Assembly: GCA_017451735.1 (NCBI GenBank)
Contig: JAFTNU010000078.1
Coordinates: 1 to 35,754 of the forward strand
Origin: Clostridia bacterium
GTDB lineage: Bacteria > Bacillota > Clostridia > Oscillospirales > CAG-272
Direction: 5' to 3'
Length of the DNA stretch: 35,754 nucleotides
Shown here: positions 18,906 to 26,848 of the stretch, piece after piece
Layout: each line of letters opens with the position of its first letter
How positions within the stretch are numbered: the stretch's first letter is position 1
The notes under the pieces: generated by a model
Database searches by the model: none
Told to the model about the DNA's origin: nothing
The model's input: the letters and a program-made list of their open reading frames with translations, nothing else
Position numbers and translations under genes: made by a program

Positions 18906-20066
18906 GTGGAAGAAACGATTCGGTTACTGCTTGGTGCCGTACGCTCCGCCATGTGGGGAAGGGCTCTGCCTGCGGCCTCAGCCCCGGAGATATGGAAGGA
19001 TGTTTATACGCTGGCACAGACCAACGATCTGGCCTTTCTTGTCTATGAGGGGGCGGTTCGGGGGAATGCCACTTTGCCGGAGGAGGTCTCCAAGCGCTTT
19101 TTGCGCAGTGCGGGTGCCGCTTTCGGCCGTTTCTGCGCCCAAAATCATGCCATGGAACGGTTATCGGATGCCTTCGAACAGGCGCAGATCGATTATCTGC
19201 CCTTAAAGGGCCTTGTTTTGCGCGATCTGTATCCCACTGCCGAGTGGCGGGTGGGAAGGGATCTGGATATTCTGATTCGGCCCGCAGATCTGAACCGTGC
19301 TTGTGCCGCCTTGCGTCAGGCCCTTGCTCCCGTGACCGAAAAAAAGGCCACTCATGACGTGGCCTTCGAGACCCCGGACGGTGTGCGTCTGGAGCTGCAT
19401 TTCTCCTTGTTTGACGATGTGGATCGGTGCGGCACGCTTCTGTCTCACCCCTTTGCTCACGCGTTTCCGTGCGTTTCGGGGGGACACCGCTACCGCTTGC
19501 CGGATGCCGAGCTTTATGCCTATCAGATCGCTCATATGGCTAAGCACCTGCGCTATGGCGGGGGATGCGGCATCCGTCCCTTTCTTGATCTTTTTTTGCT
19601 CTCCGAGCAGATCGGCCAGGCGGCCCGTGAGAAGGGTGAGACATTGCTTTCCGTGTGCGATTTGGAGGGATTTGCCCGCGTGGTACATCATGCAAGCACG
19701 GTTTTCTTCGGGGATGGAGATGAAGATGCAAAGACCGATGCGCTGCTCCGTTTCATCCTGAAAAATCAAGCCTTCGGCACCTATCAGTCGGCTGCCGCAT
19801 TGCAAAAAAGCGATGCCGATACCGCCACCGATGACCGGTCGCACCTGCTTTCCCGCCTGTTTCCGTCCTATCGGTATATGTGTCGTTCCTATCCTGTTTT
19901 GCGTCGGGCCCCCGTGCTTTTGCCCTTTTGCTGGGGAGTCCGCGGTCTGCACATTTTTGCCGGGCCAAGCCGTACCCGCTTTTTGGAGGAAAACCGCGCC
20001 TATCGTACCGTCGGGCAGGAGCATATTGACGAAATGTCCCGCATGCTTGACTATCTGCAATTATAA
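18906..20066 (+). CDS. Nucleotidyltransferase-fold family protein (PF14907-like)
   Basis: 386-residue protein starting at a GTG 7 nt after AGGAGG. Residues 97-123 read YLPLKGLVLRDLYP followed by RVGRDLDILI, matching the uncharacterised nucleotidyltransferase family PF14907 (NTP_transf_5), where the DxD pair is Asp119 and Asp121. A helical part follows, with HMAKHLRYGGGCGIRPFLDL. There is no signal peptide. Members occur near capsule, glycan or peptide-modification genes, but none of those lie here; the gene stands alone between terminators. The substrate is unknown. Confidence 0.8.
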   Translation: MEETIRLLLGAVRSAMWGRALPAASAPEIWKDVYTLAQTNDLAFLVYEGAVRGNATLPEEVSKRFLRSAGAAFGRFCAQNHAMERLSDAFEQAQIDYLPLKGLVLRDLYPTAEWRVGRDLDILIRPADLNRACAALRQALAPVTEKKATHDVAFETPDGVRLELHFSLFDDVDRCGTLLSHPFAHAFPCVSGGHRYRLPDAELYAYQIAHMAKHLRYGGGCGIRPFLDLFLLSEQIGQAAREKGETLLSVCDLEGFARVVHHASTVFFGDGDEDAKTDALLRFILKNQAFGTYQSAAALQKSDADTATDDRSHLLSRLFPSYRYMCRSYPVLRRAPVLLPFCWGVRGLHIFAGPSRTRFLEENRAYRTVGQEHIDEMSRMLDYLQL

Positions 20067-20070
20067 CAGT

Positions 20071-20106
20071 AAAAAACGGCCGACTCCACAGAGTCGGCCG
20101 TTTTTT
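20071..20106. terminator. Bidirectional terminator between convergent genes
   Basis: A perfect 16-bp palindrome from 20071 to 20106: an A6 run plus CGGCCGACTC, loop CACA, then GAGTCGGCCG plus T6. It works as an intrinsic terminator on both strands. Its last T is the first base of the complement of the HAD gene's stop codon, so the minus-strand gene ends directly at the hairpin. Confidence 0.93.
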
Positions 20107-20894
20107 CATATTCCGATGATCTCGCCCACATCCCGCAGAATGTACTTGGGGCGATAGGGGAAGCGCTCGATGTTTTCCGGGGTACTGACACCCGAGAGGA
20201 CCAGCACCGTGTCCAGCTCACTTTCGATACCCGCAATGATGTCGGTATCCATGCGGTCGCCGATGATGGCGGCATCCTCCCGTTGACATTCCAGGCGCTT
20301 CAAGGCGTGACGCATCATCAAGGGGTTGGGCTTGCCGATATAATAGGCGTTTTTGCCTGTGGTCATTTCGATGGGAGAAATGAGGGCGCGGCAGGCGGGA
20401 ATAATGCCGTTTTCGGCAGGGGCGGTCAGGTCGGAGTTGGTGCCGATCAGCTTGGCGCCGTTCTGCACCATTTTCACCGCCTTTTCAATTTTTTCATAGT
20501 TCAGGGAACGAGTCTCGCCGAATACCACGTAGTCGGGATTCACGTCGTTCATCGAAAGCCCCGCCTCGTAAAGAGCATAGGTCAGACCCGGCTCACCGAT
20601 GACATAGACCGAGCCGCCGGGGCACTGGCTGGCAAGAAAGGAGGCGGTGGCCAGAGCGCTGGTGTAAAAATGATCCTCGCTGACCGAAAGTCCCATGCGG
20701 GAAAGCTTCATTTCAAGCTCTCTGGGGGAGCGCTCGGAGCTGTTGGTCAGAAACAAAAATTTCTTGTCATTTTTCAGGAGCCATTCCACAAACTCCGCCA
20801 CATGGGGAATGATGCGGTTTCCGTGGTAGATCACGCCGTCCATATCGCAGATAAAGGCCTTTTTGTCTTGCAGTACTTTGATATCCGGTTTCAT
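20106..20894 (-). CDS. HAD-IIA family hydrolase (NagD/AraL-like phosphatase)
   Basis: 262-residue haloacid dehalogenase phosphatase of subclass IIA with a C2 cap. Motif I is DMDGVI (Asp17, Asp19), motif II LTNSS (49-53), motif III Lys188 in GKPNP, and motif IV GDRMDTD near 212-218. Family members dephosphorylate small sugar or nucleotide monophosphates; the substrate is not predictable. The start is the ATG at 20894 after AAAGGAG; the frame stays open upstream to 20981 but without a ribosome site. A possible -10 TATACT lies at 20925-20930 on the minus strand with no clear -35. Confidence 0.92.
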   Translation of the reverse strand: MKPDIKVLQDKKAFICDMDGVIYHGNRIIPHVAEFVEWLLKNDKKFLFLTNSSERSPRELEMKLSRMGLSVSEDHFYTSALATASFLASQCPGGSVYVIGEPGLTYALYEAGLSMNDVNPDYVVFGETRSLNYEKIEKAVKMVQNGAKLIGTNSDLTAPAENGIIPACRALISPIEMTTGKNAYYIGKPNPLMMRHALKRLECQREDAAIIGDRMDTDIIAGIESELDTVLVLSGVSTPENIERFPYRPKYILRDVGEIIGI

Positions 20895-20974
20895 AAAGAG
20901 CTCCTTTTTGTTATTGTTGATTACAGTATATGCCATATATGTGTCTAAAGTGTGAACGAACCAATCCATCGCTC

Positions 20975-21003
20975 TTGACAAACAAATATGAAAAGCTTAT
21001 AAT
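20975..21003 (+). promoter_or_regulatory. Perfect consensus sigma-A promoter
   Basis: TTGACA (20975-20980), 17-bp spacer, TATAAT (20998-21003), matching consensus at every position. It drives the small membrane protein that begins at 21040. Confidence 0.93.
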
Positions 21004-21039
21004 AAAGAAAAAAGAGCATTCATTCGGAGGTATTACCCT

Positions 21040-21210
21040 ATGGCAAAAGCGATCATTGCGGCAATCGCCACCGTCATCGCCGGACTGATAGGCGGTGCGA
21101 TCGGCTCTGCAAATCATGTTTCCGACCTCGGCGTGATCTGCGCCGTCGCTGTCATGGGCGGGTTTATCATTTATTTCCGAGAGAAGAAAAATCAAAACGA
21201 CCCAAAATAA
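21040..21210 (+). CDS. Small two-helix membrane protein (56 residues)
   Basis: The ORF is short but well supported: perfect consensus promoter, ribosome site CGGAGG (21025-21030) about 9 nt before the ATG, and a terminator directly after its TAA. The protein starts MAKAIIAAIATVIAGLIGGA. Hydrophobic segments span about residues 4-22 (glycine/alanine rich) and 30-46, and the tail is hydrophilic (FREKKNQNDPK). The short link between the helices carries the sequence SANHVSD. The family is not recognised. Possibilities include a membrane-stress or toxin-like small protein, or a subunit of a larger complex; none is supported directly. Confidence 0.8.
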   Translation: MAKAIIAAIATVIAGLIGGAIGSANHVSDLGVICAVAVMGGFIIYFREKKNQNDPK

Positions 21211-21215
21211 AGCGG

Positions 21216-21253
21216 AGCAGGGAGCGGCATTGCACTGCCGCTCCCTGCTTTTT
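21216..21253 (+). terminator. Terminator of the small membrane protein gene
   Basis: Perfect 14-bp stem AGCAGGGAGCGGCA with TGCCGCTCCCTGCT (21216-21249), loop TTGCAC, followed by a T5 tract ending at 21253. Confidence 0.92.
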
Positions 21254-21317
21254 ACAAGGTTGCACAAATATCACGGCTAAGGTTTTCCGAAACGGTGATT
21301 GAATCATTTTTTACCTC

Positions 21318-21442
21318 ATTTGCGAAGCAAATATATCGCACGCGCAGCGTATATCGCATCGTGCAACGATATAGACGCTCGCAAGGCTCGCTATTCCGTG
21401 GCTTCGCTCCTTATGCAGATCCCGCAAGGGATCTATATCGCT
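21318..21442. repeat. Cluster of short hairpin repeats
   Basis: A non-coding string of small palindromic modules. ATTTGC-GAA-GCAAAT (21318-21332) and GATCCC-GCAA-GGGATC (21418-21433) are perfect stems; between them, ATATCGC-type motifs recur (21332-21339, 21350-21357, 21435-21441). It resembles mosaic intergenic repeats of Clostridia. It lies between two terminators and does not appear to belong to a gene. Confidence 0.5.
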
Positions 21443-21490
21443 CCCAACACAAAAGGACGGTTCCAAATGGAACCGTCCTTTTGTGTTGGG
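21443..21490 (-). terminator. Terminator of groESL
   Basis: A perfect 22-bp inverted repeat with loop AAAT (minus strand ATTT), 21443-21490, located 5 bp beyond the groEL stop. Within the stem the minus strand reads AAAAGG/CCTTTT, but no U tract follows outside it, so release may depend on the stem itself. The inverted repeat is exceptionally long and exact. Confidence 0.75.
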
Positions 21491-21494
21491 AATA

Positions 21495-23147
<1,653 letters not shown>

Positions 23148-23157
23148 TTACCTCCGA

Positions 23158-23442
23158 TTATTCTACGATGGCCAGAATGTCGCTCTGGCGAACGATGTTG
23201 TACTCAACGCCGTCGCACTTGACTTCGGTGCCGGAGTACTTGCTGGTGATGACTTTGTCGCCGACCTTAACGGTCATAACAACCTCCTTGCCGTCAACAA
23301 GCCCACCGGGGCCTACGGCAACCACTTCGGCGATCTGGGGCTTCTCCTGAGAAGCGGCGGTCAGGATGATGCCGGTCTTTGTTTTTTCTTCTGCCTCTAC
23401 GAGCTTTACAACAACGCGGTCGGCCAAGGGTTTAATGGTCAT
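23158..23442 (-). CDS. groES: Co-chaperonin GroES (10 kDa)
   Basis: 94-residue lid protein of the chaperonin. The N-terminal MTIKPLADRVVVKLVEAEEKT, the mobile loop TKTGIILTAASQEKPQ and the closing DKVITSKYSGTEVK are typical. It is first in the operon behind a ribosome site AAAGGAGG, with CIRCE and a promoter upstream. Confidence 0.98.
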   Translation of the reverse strand: MTIKPLADRVVVKLVEAEEKTKTGIILTAASQEKPQIAEVVAVGPGGLVDGKEVVMTVKVGDKVITSKYSGTEVKCDGVEYNIVRQSDILAIVE

Positions 23443-23480
23443 AATAATCCTCCTTTTGGGCGCTTGCCCGGTTAAACGTT

Positions 23481-23505
23481 CGATATCGCGAAATAAGGGA
23501 TATCG
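23481..23505 (-). promoter_or_regulatory. Leader hairpin of groESL mRNA
   Basis: Inverted repeat CGATATC (23481-23487) and GATATCG (23499-23505) in the untranslated leader between CIRCE and groES. It may stabilise or pace the transcript. The function is inferred from position only. Confidence 0.35.
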
Positions 23506-23514
23506 GAGCGAAAA

Positions 23515-23541
23515 TTGGCACTCATAAGCATCGAGTGCTAA
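23515..23541. promoter_or_regulatory. CIRCE operator (HrcA site)
   Basis: TTGGCACTC-N9-GAGTGCTAA, one mismatch from the consensus TTAGCACTC-N9-GAGTGCTAA. It is placed just downstream of the groESL -10 on the minus strand, the classic position for HrcA repression of chaperone genes. Confidence 0.96.
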
Positions 23542-23552
23542 TTCATAAGATT

Positions 23553-23580
23553 ATTGTACTACAAATCATGGAAAAATCAA
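23553..23580 (-). promoter_or_regulatory. Promoter of groESL
   Basis: On the minus strand: -35 TTGATT (23575-23580), 16-bp spacer, -10 TACAAT (23553-23558). CIRCE begins 12 bp downstream of the -10. Confidence 0.82.
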
Positions 23581-23626
23581 GAGATATTTCCATTATTCAC
23601 ATAATGTTAACAATTGGAGGCCTGCC

Positions 23627-24928
23627 ATGCAAACCGTTGCGGATATTTTATCGGGTGTGATCCTGCCTTTACTGCTGATGGGCGCGGGTGTTTTCTTTCT
23701 GTGTCGGCTCGGGGGAAAAATTCTGTGCCATCCGCGCCGCCTGCTTGGGGCGCTGAGAGGGGAGGGAGGCAAGAGCGCGGCAAAGGCCCTTTCCGTGGCT
23801 CTTGCGGGGACCCTTGGAGTGGGAAATATCGCGGGTGTAGCCACCGCCATCGCCCTGGGGGGCGCGGGTGCGGTGTTCTGGATGTGGGTCTCGGCCCTGC
23901 TTGCCATGCTTCTGAAATACGCCGAGATCGTGCTGGCGCTCCGCACCCGCCGCTATGACAGGGAGGGTCGTCCTCACGGCGGTGCTATGTTTTATATCAA
24001 AGAGGGCATTCGCGGTCGTGGGGGGGCTGTCCTTGCCGCCCTCTTTGCGGTACTGTGCCTGTGTTGCTCCTTTACCCTTGGCGGAGTTATTCAAAGCTCT
24101 GCTGCCACCGAGGCGATGGCGGGGGTGTTTGATCTTCCTCCCCTGGCCGTCGGCATTGCCATCGGCGTGGTTGCCGCTGTCATTCTGGCACGGGGGAGTG
24201 CTAAAATCGAGAATGCCTGTGCCGCCGTTGTCCCCTTTGTCTGTGTCCTGTTTTCGGTGGCCTCCGTGGCTGTGCTGATCCTGCGCCGGGAGGCGATCCC
24301 CGCCGCTTTTGGGGTTATTTTCAAAGGGGCCTTCACCCGGCGGAGCGGCTCGGCGGGGGTGTTGGGCTTTTTGACCTCAAAGGCGCTCCGCTACGGGGTG
24401 GCGCGGGGCTTGGTTTCCAACGAGGCGGGATGCGGTACCGCCCCCATCGCTCATGCCGCCGCAGAGATGAAAAGCCCCGCCGCACAAGGGGTCTGGGGCA
24501 TCCTGGAGGTCTTTGTGGATACCGTCCTGCTGTGCACCATGACCGCCCTGGTGATCCTGGTCAGCGGTGTGCCCGTCGGTGGGGAAGGGGGCGTGATGCT
24601 GGCCGTGGAGGCTTACGGCGCGGTTCTCGGGCAAATCGCCGCCCCCGTGCTGGCACTTTCCGTTCTGTTTTTTGCCTTTGCCACCGTCCTGTGCTGGTCG
24701 CACTACGGCGGGGAGTGTCTTTTGTATCTCACCCATAAAAAAAGCGCCGCCCGCTGGATGATCCCCGCCGTGCTCCTCTCCTCGGTCATCGGCGCCGTCG
24801 CCGCCCCGGCCGTGCTCTGGGAGCTGACCGACATCATCATCGCTCTCATGGCCGTCCTCAATATCACCGCTCTGCTCATACAGCGCCGCGCGGTGTTGGC
24901 GGAAACCAAGGATTATTTCTCTCGGTAA
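23627..24928 (+). CDS. AGCS family amino acid:sodium (alanine/glycine) symporter
   Basis: 433-residue polytopic membrane protein with about 10-11 hydrophobic helices. Family hallmarks are GTLGVGNIAGVATAIALGGAG (residues 61-81) and YGVARGLVSNEAGCGTAPIAHAAAE (about 252-276), the AGCS signature region. It is expected to import alanine or glycine with Na+ or H+. The ATG follows TTGGAGG; the gene diverges from groESL with a 46-bp gap to that promoter, and its own promoter is not evident. It is shorter than many AGCS members at the N-terminus but otherwise complete. Exact substrate is uncertain. Confidence 0.93.
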   Translation: MQTVADILSGVILPLLLMGAGVFFLCRLGGKILCHPRRLLGALRGEGGKSAAKALSVALAGTLGVGNIAGVATAIALGGAGAVFWMWVSALLAMLLKYAEIVLALRTRRYDREGRPHGGAMFYIKEGIRGRGGAVLAALFAVLCLCCSFTLGGVIQSSAATEAMAGVFDLPPLAVGIAIGVVAAVILARGSAKIENACAAVVPFVCVLFSVASVAVLILRREAIPAAFGVIFKGAFTRRSGSAGVLGFLTSKALRYGVARGLVSNEAGCGTAPIAHAAAEMKSPAAQGVWGILEVFVDTVLLCTMTALVILVSGVPVGGEGGVMLAVEAYGAVLGQIAAPVLALSVLFFAFATVLCWSHYGGECLLYLTHKKSAARWMIPAVLLSSVIGAVAAPAVLWELTDIIIALMAVLNITALLIQRRAVLAETKDYFSR

Positions 24929-25050
24929 CCCTCTGCACACCGACCGACAGGGCGAAGACTTACGGTACAGAGAGCGCTATAGCTGTTTCTGTAAGGGCAA
25001 GTTGCATAAAATAGCAGACCAGATTATAAAAAAATGTTCAAAATTACCAG
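24929..25050 (+). other. Spacer where base composition changes
   Basis: No gene. The sequence passes from GC-rich (to about 24990) to AT-rich. A weak imperfect stem, ACAGA with TCTGT (24976-24997), lies here, but no terminator with a T tract was found after the symporter gene. Confidence 0.4.
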
Positions 25051-25067
25051 TTCGACTTGATTCGACA
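25051..25067 (-). promoter_or_regulatory. Two tandem Spo0A-box-like sites
   Basis: Read on the minus strand these are TGTCGAA (25061-25067, exact 0A box) and AGTCGAA (25051-25057, one mismatch), spaced 10 bp apart, i.e. one helical turn. They end 10 bp before the -35 of the protease-operon promoter, a place where phosphorylated Spo0A activates sigma-A promoters. Assignment rests on motif and position. Confidence 0.55.
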
Positions 25068-25077
25068 TTTTTTGCTA

Positions 25078-25107
25078 TTGACGTTAATTTGTGTTGAATG
25101 ATATAAT
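25078..25107 (+). promoter_or_regulatory. Sigma-A promoter of the protease cassette
   Basis: -35 TTGACG (25078-25083), 18-bp spacer, -10 TATAAT (25102-25107). A palindrome TACAGGA-N6-TCCTGTA (25113-25132) lies at the expected transcription start and could be an operator or a 5' mRNA hairpin. Confidence 0.82.
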
Positions 25108-25167
25108 TAAAATACAGGAGATCATTCCTGTAAATCATAATTTGTACAATGAAAGGAGGCGACACCA

Positions 25168-25245
25168 ATGGCTCAAGATTCGATTGCATTTTTTAAAATC
25201 ATAAGATTAAGAAGAAAAAATGAATTTGAAAGGAGAGCGTTATGA
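25168..25245 (+). CDS. 25-residue basic small ORF ahead of the protease
   Basis: The ATG at 25168 follows a near-perfect AAAGGAGG (25152-25159) by 8 nt. The frame runs 25 codons, and its TGA overlaps the protease ATG in the sequence ATGA, so ribosomes finishing it can restart on the protease. The peptide begins MAQDSIAFFKIIRLRRK and is net positive, with a short hydrophobic stretch AFFKII and many Arg; it has no signal peptide. It could be a translational-coupling leader, a regulatory peptide or a small effector. No family is recognised. Confidence 0.6.
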   Translation: MAQDSIAFFKIIRLRRKNEFERRAL

Positions 25246-26282
25246 AAAAATTATTTTGTTTTGTACTGTGCTTGTGCATGATTGGTGGTATGGCGTTATC
25301 TGCCAGCGCAGCAACGGATTTATTTACAGTAGAAAATCCAGCATTGATTTCAACAGAAGTTCCGCAAGAATCTGTCGAAATTGCAACTGTAGATTTAACA
25401 ACAGGTGAAACAACATATAGTACCATTACTTATACGCCGGAATTAACATTGTTTTCTGATGGAACAGTCGGGAAATTTCACCAAGGGTGGTTTCCTGAAG
25501 TAAGTGGGGACTCTTTGCAGGATGGTGGTGCTACAACATATTCGGTAATTGGCTCGGATGAGAGAACTAAAGTCACAAATACTAAAAATTGGCCATATTC
25601 GGCGATTTGCTGTTTTGGTACTGAATACACAAATAAGGACGGTGAATTAAAGGAAAGCGGAGGAACTGCATGGATGATCGGTTCTAATTTGGCGGTTACT
25701 GCTGCACATTGTATTTATGATCGCGCTTCTGGTAATGATAAGAGTATTATTGGTTTTTGGCCTGGTAAAAAAGGAGAAGGAAACGGCTTTTTCAATAGCC
25801 ATAATCCTTTTGGTAATATTGCAGTGACAAAAATTAAATATCCAGTAAATTATCAAACTAATTCGGATGTTAAATATGATTGGGCGGTATTGGTTCTTGC
25901 AGAAAATATAGGTGATGAAACTGGTTGGTTTAGTTATAGTTTTCGCCAAAGTTATCCGACAAATCAAACCTATACCATTACGGGGTATCCGTTTGACGAT
26001 GCTGTTGATAAGTATTACATGTATACTGCCAGTGGAATAGTATGCACCGGAGATGCCGATGAGCATGCGACCACTTATTATCATGAAATTGATACCGAAA
26101 GCGGACAGAGTGGAGCACCTATGTATGATTCTGATTATGTTGTATATGGAATTCATCGAGGAAATAGCAATCCCGATGATCCCGATAATCCCAACTATGC
26201 AGTTAGAATTACCCTTGAAATACACACCTGTCTTGAAAGGATCAACGAAATAGAGGAGATTACAGGAAGTGTGTATTCGTAA
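25242..26282 (+). CDS. Secreted V8-like (S1B) serine endopeptidase
   Basis: 346 residues. A signal peptide spans about 1-23 (MKK, hydrophobic core, cleavage after ASA). A propeptide-like region to about 110 precedes a trypsin-fold domain whose triad is complete: His156 in AVTAAHC, Asp213 in YDWAVLVL, Ser290 in TESGQSGAPMYD. GIHRG (304-307) is the S1 strand, where a His contributes to Glu recognition in V8/glutamyl endopeptidases. It should be secreted and activated by pro-region removal. It is AT-rich compared with neighbours. Substrate specificity is inferred. Confidence 0.88.
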   Translation: MKKLFCFVLCLCMIGGMALSASAATDLFTVENPALISTEVPQESVEIATVDLTTGETTYSTITYTPELTLFSDGTVGKFHQGWFPEVSGDSLQDGGATTYSVIGSDERTKVTNTKNWPYSAICCFGTEYTNKDGELKESGGTAWMIGSNLAVTAAHCIYDRASGNDKSIIGFWPGKKGEGNGFFNSHNPFGNIAVTKIKYPVNYQTNSDVKYDWAVLVLAENIGDETGWFSYSFRQSYPTNQTYTITGYPFDDAVDKYYMYTASGIVCTGDADEHATTYYHEIDTESGQSGAPMYDSDYVVYGIHRGNSNPDDPDNPNYAVRITLEIHTCLERINEIEEITGSVYS

Positions 26283-26790
26283 GCGCTTTTTCATCGTGTT
26301 GCTTGTTATACTTGCCTTGGTGTGTATTTTTTCTCTCGTTTTTGGAATATTTGCTTATGTAACAGAGGGCAAGCGATATGTAGCAGACAACATCCCTCAA
26401 AATTCAAGACTCTATATAGACAATATTTATTATGAGAATGGATCTGTATACTATACAATTGTAAACGATACGCGCCATACAATCGGATATGAGGAAAAGC
26501 CGCATATCGAAAGAAAAGAGAACGGCGTGTGGAGATTATGTAATGATACATCCGTTGAATATTATTATGATGGAAACAGACTTCATAAGTTTAAACAAAC
26601 CCGGTGCAGGATTGAACTCGATGAACTGTTGGACCAAGTGGTTGAAGGTGAATATCGGTTAATTGCAACTGATGTAAATGTTTCGAAGAGAATATCCGAA
26701 AGCGGAGAAAGCGAACTCTATTGCAGTTTTGAGGAGCGGCGCACCTATATCGTTGGCTACTTTACCCTCACCGAGGATATGCTTTCGTAA
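26269..26790 (+). CDS. Membrane-anchored Ig-like domain protein (Big_14-like)
   Basis: 173 residues starting at a GTG that lies 14 nt inside the end of the protease gene, after AGAGGAG (26252-26258). A single N-terminal helix (about 6-30) follows MCIRKR, so the rest should be outside the cell. The body shows the pattern VYYTIVNDTRHTIGYEEKP, ERKENGVWRLC and VVEGEYRLIATDV, resembling the bacterial Ig-like family PF20251 found in Firmicutes lipoproteins. The overlap implies co-translation with the protease, and it may serve as anchor, inhibitor or target; none is shown. Confidence 0.65.
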   Translation: MCIRKRFFIVLLVILALVCIFSLVFGIFAYVTEGKRYVADNIPQNSRLYIDNIYYENGSVYYTIVNDTRHTIGYEEKPHIERKENGVWRLCNDTSVEYYYDGNRLHKFKQTRCRIELDELLDQVVEGEYRLIATDVNVSKRISESGESELYCSFEERRTYIVGYFTLTEDMLS

Positions 26791-26836
26791 AAAATCCCCG
26801 CCGCCGTGCACGCACGGCGGCGGGGTCATCTTTTTT
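26789..26836. terminator. Bidirectional terminator
   Basis: Perfect 13-bp GC stem CCCCGCCGCCGTG with CACGGCGGCGGGG (26796-26825). An A run (26789-26794) serves the minus strand, and T6 after TCATC serves the plus strand. It is shared by the protease cassette (+) and hom (-). Confidence 0.88.
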
Positions 26837-26848
26837 ATGAAGACTGTA

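Noticed and set aside
24977-25189. 70-codon minus-strand frame before the protease
   Set aside because: AT-rich chance frame overlapping the promoter and the 25-codon ORF; no upstream ribosome site.
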